Positions 37,753 through 64,000 of a stretch of DNA of 64,000 nucleotides are shown here, one piece after another. Below the pieces are notes generated by a model, which saw only the letters and a list, made by a program, of their open reading frames with translations, ran no database searches and was not told the DNA's origin. This stretch comes from Anas platyrhynchos. Taxonomy: Eukaryota; Chordata; Aves; Anseriformes; Anatidae. The stretch lies in the NCBI RefSeq assembly GCF_047663525.1, contig NC_092607.1, positions 6,047,001-6,111,000 on the forward strand, in the 5' to 3' direction. The position numbers were made by a program, and so were the translations under genes. Within the stretch, counting starts at the first letter, position 1. Each line of letters starts with the position of its first letter.

Positions 37753-38590
37753 CTCCCTGTGCCTTGGGCTGCTGGGACAGCTGAGCTTGGGCGTGAGCGA
37801 CCTCTGCGAGCTCCTGCTTGGCTTGGCAGCAGGCGCGCAGGCAGCGTGGGCAGGCGGCAGCGGCGTGCCCTCTGCTGCTGAGCTGCCAGCCCTGCAGGGG
37901 CCGTGGTGGCACGGGCACGGGACCCTCGGTGCCAGCACTGCAGGCTCTGCAGTGGCAGTGAGGTGGCTCTGCCACGCTGGCAACGCATGGCCCACGGTGC
38001 CAGTGATGCAGCCTCCAGGCATGAATTCATGGCAGCCACGTGGGGCTGCAGAGGAAGGCAGGGAGCACAGCGAGGCTCTGTGCGCCCTCGGGCACCCGGG
38101 TGGGGATGCTGCGGCCCCTGAAGCAGCAGCAGGGCCCTCTGTTGCCTGACATCCTCCACAGCCCTTCCCCGTGGCACTGCAGCCTCCCGGCACCCATGGC
38201 AGATTGGGGACAGGCAGCAGCGATGTCCTCTGGATCCCAAAACCAGGCTCCAGGCGTGGCTCACCACGGCTTCAGCTGTGCCCTGCCTGCATGTGGGCAC
38301 CAGTGAACCCCCACCCCGTGCCACCATGCACCCGGGGTTCAGGGTCTCCGCAGGGTCAGGCCAACACTGTGAGGTGGGGACTGTGCCCTTCATCGCTCAG
38401 GACCTTACAAAGCCACGGGAGCTGTGTCTGCAGCGTGGTCGGTGTCCCCAGGGGCTGTGGCAGGCAGGGACCAAGCAGCAGAGGGAACAGGAGAGGCAGC
38501 GCCGGAGGTACGCCGCTGCTCAACACACCGGTGAGAAGATGACTTGGAGGCAGCTTTTCTTTCTTTCTTTTTTTTTTTTATAGAGATTTT

Positions 38591-38603
38591 TTTAATGTTT
38601 ATT
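38591..38603 (-). promoter_or_regulatory. MTCL2: Candidate distal MTCL2 poly(A) signals (AATAAA and ATTAAA)
   Basis: AATAAA (38603-38598) and ATTAAA (38596-38591) lie side by side on the - strand after an AT-rich UTR-like stretch. An A-rich run and then GGTGTGTTG (about 38525-38535) follow, fitting a cleavage site near 38575. Confidence 0.55.
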
Positions 38604-39278
38604 TTTAACAGACTTAGTTTAGATTTTTTTTGTTTTCTACAATAATTCAATGTAAAAATCCCAGTACAATATACAACAGTTTGAACGGTTGGAATAAGAA
38701 ATCCAGCTTGGGGAGACACATAAGTTCAGCTAGTTTCTAACACAGGTAGCAAACTCCCTCCACCCTCCCCCAAACTCACCAGCCAGGAAGGCATTTGGAT
38801 GGGAACGCTCTACAGATGTCACCCCCACCCCAGGACACTGGCTGCCCTGTCCCTGCCCATGTCGCAGGAGGACACAGCACGTGGGACGTGGCATCCCTGT
38901 GGCATGGCTGGGAGCCTCCAACGTTGCAAGGCAAGGTCTGCAGTCAAGCGAGGCCGGCTGGCCCTTGTGCGTGAGTGGTGTAGGATGCTCTGAGAGGGCC
39001 CTCCGTGAAGGTCCCTCAGGGTCCGGGGCTCCCACGGGATGGAGGAGAGGTTTGTCCTCCCTGTGGCAGCCCCTTGCCCTGGTGCAGCCGTAAGGAGGCT
39101 GGAAGGGAAAGACCATGTCCCTGCACGGCCTGGTCCGAGGGAAGGAAAAGGAGGAGATGCGAGGGGTCCTGGCTGTGGGGTCTGAGGGGTCATCTCAGGG
39201 GTACCTCCCTGGCCTGGGAGCTGGAAGTCTTTCAGGAAGCCACTTTGGCTTGGCTCATGGTGCTCAAACAACGTGGGA

Positions 39279-39588
39279 TGGTCCTGCTTGAGTAGCTTGG
39301 AGTGGTCCTGCTCAAGCTACGTGGGGTGGGCTTGCTTGAGCAACATGGGAAGGTCCTGCCTGAGCTCCAGGGGATGGTCCTGCTCAAGCAGCCATGGGAT
39401 GGTCCTGCATGAAGAGCATGGAGGGGTCCTGCTCACGCAGCCGGGGGTGGCTCTGAGCAGCATGGGGTGGTCCTGCTGGAGCAGTATGGGGTAGTCCTGC
39501 GGGAGCAGTATGGGGTGGTCCTGCTCGAGCAGTATGGAGTGGTCCTGCTCGAGCAGCATGGGGTGGTCCTGCCTGAGCACCATGGAGA
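39279..39588. repeat. 24-bp minisatellite, about 13 copies
   Basis: The unit is close to TGGTCCTGCTCGAGCAGTAT plus GGGG. The last five or six copies are nearly identical and the left ones more diverged. Because 24 is a multiple of three, all frames stay open across it (for instance an octapeptide DHPMLLEQ on the - strand), but it lies in inferred 3' UTR and is not coding. Confidence 0.92.
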
Positions 39589-40019
39589 AGCTGCAAGTGG
39601 CCAGGATGGTTCCTCGTGTCCTGCAGCATCCTAAGCATGGCACTCAAAGCCATGTCTTGCCCCTCTTGGAAACCCTCCACTGCTTGGAGAAATCTCCTGC
39701 AGACGGGTGTGCTTCAAGAGCACCCTGGTTCCAAAGGGTTATTGCTGATGCTGAATCAGGACACCAGTGACCCGTTCCAGCTGCCCTAGCCCCAGGGAGA
39801 GGCGTTCCCTGATGTCCAGCAGGAATCTCCCACCCTGCAGGCTGGGCCCTTACCTCTGCTACGAATACACCTCGAGCAGCAGGGATGGGGTGGGAGGCTG
39901 GTTCTCCATCCGTCAGCCCCACACCCCATCCCCAGCGGTAGGGGCCCTTCCTGCTTGCAGGGGTGGCTGTGCTGGGAGTGGCTTTCCTGGGCTGGTAAGG
40001 GATGGGATACAAGGCACGG

Positions 40020-40310
40020 GAAGGAGGGGGAGAAATAGGTGGTAACAGCAGGGGCCAGAGGGGCTGGAAATAACAGAGTGCTGGAAGAACAGAGGAGAGG
40101 AGGCAAGAGGTCAGGCTGGGAGTAGAGGGGAGGTCAGGATGGAGCTGGGAGGTGAAGGAGAATGAAAGGATGGCGAGGAAGGGAAGGGTGAGGTAAATGA
40201 GGATGGCTGGAGGTCAGGAAGAGGTGGAGGGGAACCCATGAGGTAGGTGGGACATGTGGAGAATGAGGGATGGGGAGATGGGGAGAGGTGGAAGAATGTA
40301 CAGAAAAGAC
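40020..40310. repeat. Purine-rich low-complexity block, left part
   Basis: The + strand is overwhelmingly G and A (GGAGGT, GATGGGGAGA and similar words). It appears to be one block with 40765-41720, split by a CR1 insertion. Confidence 0.8.
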
Positions 40311-40760
40311 AGGGATCTGCTGGAAAGAGTCCGGTGGAGGGCCACAAAGATGGTACGGGGCCTGGAGCAGCTCCCCTGTGAGGAGAGGCTGAGACCTGGG
40401 GCTGGTCAGCCTGGAGAGAAGACCGAGAGGGGATCTCAATGTGTATAAATACCCTTAAGACTGGGAGACAAAAGGATTTGGCCAACCTCTTCTCAGTGGT
40501 CTGTGGGGACAGGACAAGGGGCGATGGCCACAAAACAGAGCCCAGGCAGCTCCGCACCAACATGCCAAAGAACTTCTTCATGGGGAGGGTGCCGGAGCGC
40601 TGGGACAGGCTGCCCAGGGAGGCTGTGGGGTCTCCTCCTCTGGAGATATTCACGGCCTGTCTGGGCACCTCCCTGAGCAGCCTGCTCTAGGGAACTGCTT
40701 TGGTGGGGGGTTGGACCCGGTGATCTCTGGAGGTCCCTTCCAACCCCTACAGTTCTGTGA
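40311..40760 (+). mobile_element. Truncated CR1 LINE
   Basis: About 450 bp match the well-known CR1 3' end in order: GAGGGCCACAAAGATGGTAC, CTCCCCTGTGAGGAGAGGCT, GACAGGCTGCCCAGGGAGGC, the CTGGAGATATTC word, and a terminal GGTCCCTTCCAACCCCTACA then GTTCTGTGA. It is 5'-truncated and non-autonomous, and sits antisense within the MTCL2 3' region. Confidence 0.92.
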
Positions 40761-40764
40761 ACAG

Positions 40765-41720
40765 TGCAACTGGGAGGTGAATGACAGCCAGGGATGGTGA
40801 ACTGGCTGGAGGTCAGGTGTGAGGAGAAAGGCAACGGCAAGAGCTGAAAGTGCATGGGAAGGGATGGGGAATGATGGAAGAGGGAGGTTGGCAGGAGGGA
40901 CGGGGAGACTGAGGTGGAGGAAGAAGAGGTGGGAGATGGAGGATGAAGAAGGTATAGGAGATAGGGGAAAGCAGAGGAGGACAATGAGATACAGGAGATG
41001 AAAAGTGAAGGATGATGAAAAGAGAAAACAGGAGGTTGGAGGAGGATGAGGAGAACCAGGCAGGTGGGAACTGGGAGAGGAGGAAGAACAGGCAAATGGT
41101 GAGAGGTGCTGGGGAACTGGGGAGAGCAGGAGCTGGAGGATGGAGGTTGGCAAAGTGATGGACAGTAGAGGAAGATGAGAGGAGAGATGAGAGGAGATGA
41201 AGAGATGCTAGGTGGTGGAGGACAAGGAGGGAAGGAAAGATGGATGAAGAGGAGGGATGAGGAGATGGGAGATGGAGGAGGATGACAAGGAGATGGAGAT
41301 GTTTAAGGGGTAGGGGAAGACAAACTGGTGAGAGATGGAGGGGGACTGGAAATGTGGGTGTGAATGAAGAGGTTTGGGAAATGTTGACAACTGGAGGGAC
41401 AGGGAAATAGTGGGAGGTGAGGATGGATTGGATGGGGAAGAGGATGAGGAGACAAGAGGCAGAAGAGGATGAAGATGGGGAGAAGTGGAAGAGGTTAAAG
41501 CAGGTTGCAGTGATGGTGGGAGCTCACGGATGACGAGAAGGGATGGTGAAATGTTGAGATAAGGAGTAATATGAGAGGAAAAGACTGGAGCGAGGAGCAG
41601 GGACAGAAGGGGTGGGACACAAAGGATGATGGAGGAGCAAAACGTGACACGGGAGGCGATGGAGGAGCTCAGGGAGGGACAGCTGAAAGTAGCTGGGACC
41701 TCCAGGTGACGAGGGGCACA
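40765..41720. repeat. Purine-rich low-complexity block, right part
   Basis: Nearly 1 kb of G/A on the + strand, built from decayed GGAGGATGAGGAGA-like words, so the MTCL2 transcript would be C/U-rich here. Apparent long open frames in this stretch are composition artefacts. Confidence 0.85.
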
Positions 41721-42052
41721 AGGGTGGGAAGCCAGGGCAGTGATGGGGACACGGCTGGGCAGGATGGGACAGGGGAGGTGTGGGGAGCACCAGCGGCACG
41801 AGACCACCATGGAGCCGCGAGGAGCCCACGTGGGGTGAGAGGCCACGGAGGACCCGAGGGCGATGGCAGGGAAGCCACGGCGGCGTGGCAGAGCTGGGGT
41901 CAGCACACGGGGATGGGGAGAGGAGGGGACACCGTGTGCGGGCAGCTGGCAGGGATGGGGTCTGGGGGCACCCCACAGCCAGGGGCCACCCTGCGCTCCC
42001 CTCCGCAGCCCGGGAAAGTGGCGCTGAGGGTGCAGGTGAGGGTCTGCAGGGC

Positions 42053-42058
42053 TTTATT
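42053..42058 (-). promoter_or_regulatory. MTCL2: Candidate proximal MTCL2 poly(A) signal (AATAAA)
   Basis: AATAAA on the - strand follows the AT-rich UTR-like stretch 42330-42490. The downstream sequence is C-rich rather than GU-rich, so use of this site is uncertain. Confidence 0.4.
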
Positions 42059-42849
42059 CATCACACGACAAGCAGGCACGGCACAGGGGGCGGGTGGGCG
42101 CCGTCATCGGGGCAGGTCCTGCCCTTCATGCGACCTTGGGGTGGGCACGGGGACCGTGGTGAGGACAAGGGCAGAGGCTGCGGGGGCTGAGGCCAAACCT
42201 GCCGCCTCCCCAGCTCATGATTTGTTCCCAGCATCCCGGGCTCAACCAAAGCAGCTCCTGCCTCTCTGCAACGCAGCCTTGGCAAAGCCCCTGCCGTCCC
42301 CCGTCCCCATCCCCGTGGGAAACACCTGGCACCCCTATTTACAGAGTAAGACAGAACTGACCGATATTACAAATAATTAAAAGGCAGTTGTAAAAATGAG
42401 AAACCACATTCCAAAAGTAGAGAGTCTTTTAAAAACGGAACGGAAACAAAACCTAGTCCTCGATGAAAACGCTAAAAACCACCCCGGAAGGATCTATGTA
42501 CAGCAGGAGAGTGCTGGCGGCAGCGCTGCGCCCGCCGGGGGCGTGGGGGTGGCCGGGGGGGGGACGCTGCCTGGCCCTGGCTGCTGGTGACACGCCGGGG
42601 TGACGAGGGCCCCGGGGGGCCGGCCGGCCACCCCCAGAGCGAAAGGCCATCGGTGCTGGGCCGGCTGGCCCTGGCTGATGCTGGTGTGTCCGGAGACACA
42701 GGCAGTGAGCGGCTGTCGCGGAGATGCTGACGGAGGCTGCGACGTGGCAGTGATGCGGCCGTGCTGCTGCGGGCAGCGAGCGGCTGGACGGGAGGGGGCA
42801 GCAGCCGCGGCAGCAGGAGTGTTTTCTGAGCCTGGCTGCAAGATGACAG

Positions 42850-43185
42850 CAGTGCACAGAGCCCCTGGAGCGATGTACACAGCCTCAGGACAATGCGCGC
42901 AGGCTCTGGAGCAGCGCGCAGAGCCCCCAGGGTAACGTACAGAGCCCCCAGGGGCTTGCACGGAGCCCCCAGAGCAATGCAGGAGCCTTTGGAGCTGTGT
43001 ATAGAGCCCCCGGGGCACTGCACAGAGCCCCAGGAGTGATGTCCACAGCCTCAGAACAATGCTGAGGGTCCCTGGGGCCACGCACAGAGCCCCTGGAGCA
43101 GTGCACGCAGCCTCAGAACAACGCCCAGAGGCTCTGGAGCAATGCCCAGAGCCCCCCCGAGCAATGCCCAGAGCCCCAGCGGGCA
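42850..43185. repeat. 21-bp minisatellite, about 16 copies
   Basis: Diverged copies of AGAGCCCCTGGAGCAATGCA plus C follow one another. The period of 21 leaves long frames open, but they are not genes. It lies in inferred MTCL2 3' UTR. Confidence 0.85.
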
Positions 43186-43542
43186 CAGGCACCTGCAGGC
43201 AGCTCCATCTGTGCGAATCCTGCCCAGCCCCCAGCACGCAGCTTGAAAATACGTCGAGCAGCCACCTCCAAAATCACCCTTCTCGCCCTGGGCTGTGCCC
43301 AGGGGCACCAGCGCTGCCGGGCTGCTGCCCTCCTCCCTCCCCAGATGAGGCTTTTCTCGATGGCGACCGCCCGACCGCTGTGCGGCGGAGGCTGCGAGCC
43401 GTGCTGCAGCCGCCCAGCCCACAATCTCTTAATCCAATTGGTGCATCTCCAAGTTAGCTCATTTCGGTATGTTTTGTTTTCAAAAAATGCACTTGGTTTA
43501 CATTGCAGGCTGTCCGGAGTTGGGCAGAGCCAAAAGAGGAGG

Positions 43543-43556
43543 AAAAAAAAAAAAAA
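43543..43556 (+). repeat. A(14) homopolymer
   Basis: A run of 14 A (U-rich in the MTCL2 transcript) beside a conserved-looking AT-rich stretch. Confidence 0.85.
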
Positions 43557-44332
43557 GGTGGGTGTGGGGGAAACAAGGACGGGGGGCAATATTTCAATTC
43601 AGCACTTGGAGGAGCAAATAACTACACGTGGCCCCGGGCAGGGAGGTGGGCGCTCTGCAGGGTGGAGGCTGCTGGGGGGGTCCCAACGTGCTGCTCCCAG
43701 CCAAGGCCCCTTGGGATTAGGGAGACGAGGACACGCCACGCGTGCACCCAGCTTCCCCGCCACGCCGGGGGCTGCCCGCACCCTTCCCACCAGCAGAGGA
43801 GCCCGGCAGCCCCCCAGCAGCGGGAGGGCGATGGGGACAGCCTCCACGCACCGCCCAGCCCGGGGACCCTCCCCGCCTCCCTCCAGCCTCCAGGATGCAG
43901 CCGACGGATGCGGCTGATGCAACCGCCCCGCAACCGCGGCCCTCGGGGACACGCCGGGCAGGCGGCGCTGGCCACGAGGCTGGATCCAGCCCACGGAGCC
44001 ACGCTGCCTCCGTCCCTCGACTCCAAGCCCACGGCGCTTCAGCCCTGGCCGAGCAGCACCGCCACCTTGCACGGCGGCCGTCCCCTTCCCGAGGCCACCG
44101 TGGGGACCCCGCCGCTCCCCCCCCCGTGCCGGTGACACGGCCACCCCGGCGGGACGCCCCGCTGCTGCCGGCAGCCTCCGCCGCCCGGCGCCCTTCGCCA
44201 TCTGCTTCTTAAGCGTCCCCGCGGGTGAGGGGACGGTTAGGAGACAGATGCGTCCCCGAGAGGGGCCCCGCGGGCGCTCTCGGGGCAGGAGAGTGGGAAG
44301 CAGGCAAGGCTGCGTGCCCCGTCCCGCCGTCC

Positions 44333-63596
<19,264 letters not shown>

Positions 63597-63825
63597 CTCC
63601 GTGCCCGTGGCCCCGCGGCGCGGCGCTGGGCTCGGCCCCGGCTGCGGCTGCGGCCCCGGCTCCGCCCGCCCCCGCCGCCGGGCGGGGACGCGCACGGGCG
63701 GCGAACAAAAGGCGGCGGAGAGGGGGGGGGTGAGGGGACGGGGGGGCCGCGCTGGAGGCAACAGCGACCCCTCCGCCCGCCCCCGGCAGCCGCGGGGTAA
63801 GGGGGGGGGGCGGCCCCGGGGTAAG

Positions 63826-64000
63826 GGGGCTTTGGGGTGGCCCCAACACCCCCCGAGCATCCCTATGGGTGCGGGGCTTTGGGGTGGCCCCAACACCCCC
63901 TGAGCATCCCTATGTGTGGGGGTCTTTGGGGTGTCCCCCCCTTGCACACACCCTCCCAAGCATCCCTATGGGTGCAGGTCTCTGGGGTGCCCCCCCAACA
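63826..64000. repeat. 47-bp tandem repeat running off the window
   Basis: Four units start at about 63830, 63877, 63924 and 63980 with the pattern CTTTGGGGTGGCCCCAACAC, a C run, then AGCATCCCTATGGGTG. The array continues past the right edge, just upstream of the MTCL2 promoter. Confidence 0.9.

Larger units (their letters stand above)
33876..38574. other. ACSS2-MTCL2 intergenic region
   Basis: About 4.7 kb between the ACSS2 promoter and the inferred MTCL2 3' end. No conserved-looking coding frame, tRNA or transposon was recognised. It contains a T(19) run (37734-37752) and an AT-rich block at 37240-37430 that may be regulatory. Confidence 0.7.
38575..44332 (-). other. MTCL2: Inferred long MTCL2 3' UTR
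   Basis: From the stop at 44333 the - strand has no other gene down to a poly(A)-signal cluster at 38591-38603. Three AT-rich, unique-looking stretches (43430-43510, 42330-42490 and 38590-38720) look like real UTR, separated by minisatellites, a purine-rich block and a CR1. Whether all transcripts reach the distal end, or stop near 42035, is not known. Confidence 0.5.

Noticed and set aside
37641..38393. 250-codon - strand open frame upstream of ACSS2
   Set aside because: Low-complexity Ala/Arg/Cys-rich product that crosses the T(19) run as poly-lysine; not a credible gene.
41208..41976. Ser/Pro/Leu-rich - strand open frames
   Set aside because: Direct result of the C/T-rich strand of the purine block; repetitive and unstructured.
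63597..63959. Longer N-terminus for MTCL2 from an upstream in-frame ATG
   Set aside because: The frame stays open only because of the 47-bp repeat and GC-rich composition; the human protein starts at the position corresponding to 63596.

Overview
The window looks like gene-dense, GC-rich nuclear DNA from a bird. It carries truncated CR1 retrotransposons with the avian-type 3' tail, strong CpG-rich first exons, mostly short introns and many GC-rich minisatellites, as expected of an avian microchromosome. I cannot name the species from the sequence alone. No prokaryotic, viral or CRISPR-like content was seen.

Three protein-coding genes are present. At the far left is the last coding exon of GSS (glutathione synthetase, + strand, 118-241). 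It converges on ACSS2 (cytosolic/nuclear acetyl-CoA synthetase, - strand), whose complete 18-exon coding sequence runs from an ATG at 33413 to a stop at 3762 and gives a 683-residue protein. The tail-to-tail GSS/ACSS2 arrangement is the one known from mammals. Further right, also on the - strand, is MTCL2 (SOGA1, microtubule cross-linking factor 2). Its coding sequence has 15 exons from an ATG at 63596 to a stop at 44333 and gives a 1,732-residue coiled-coil protein. Every exon of both complete genes joins in frame with GT-AG splice sites, and I found no frameshift or internal stop.

Layout: 1-241 GSS end; 242-2240 GSS 3' UTR and intergenic; 2240-3761 ACSS2 3' UTR; 3762-33413 ACSS2 (half of it is one 14.9-kb intron, 18132-32982); 33414-33620 ACSS2 CpG promoter; about 33880-38574 intergenic, with one AT-rich candidate regulatory block near 37.3 kb; 38575-44332 inferred MTCL2 3' UTR, carrying two minisatellites, a long purine-rich block and a CR1 insertion; 44333-63596 MTCL2; 63597-64000 MTCL2 promoter and a 47-bp tandem repeat running off the edge.

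The genes are not an operon-like unit. GSS makes glutathione, ACSS2 converts acetate to acetyl-CoA for lipid synthesis and histone acetylation, and MTCL2 organises microtubules at the Golgi. The unusual content is mostly non-coding: the repeat-built MTCL2 3' region, repeats next to its first splice donor, and AT-rich islands that may be regulatory. I found no convincing undescribed biological system.
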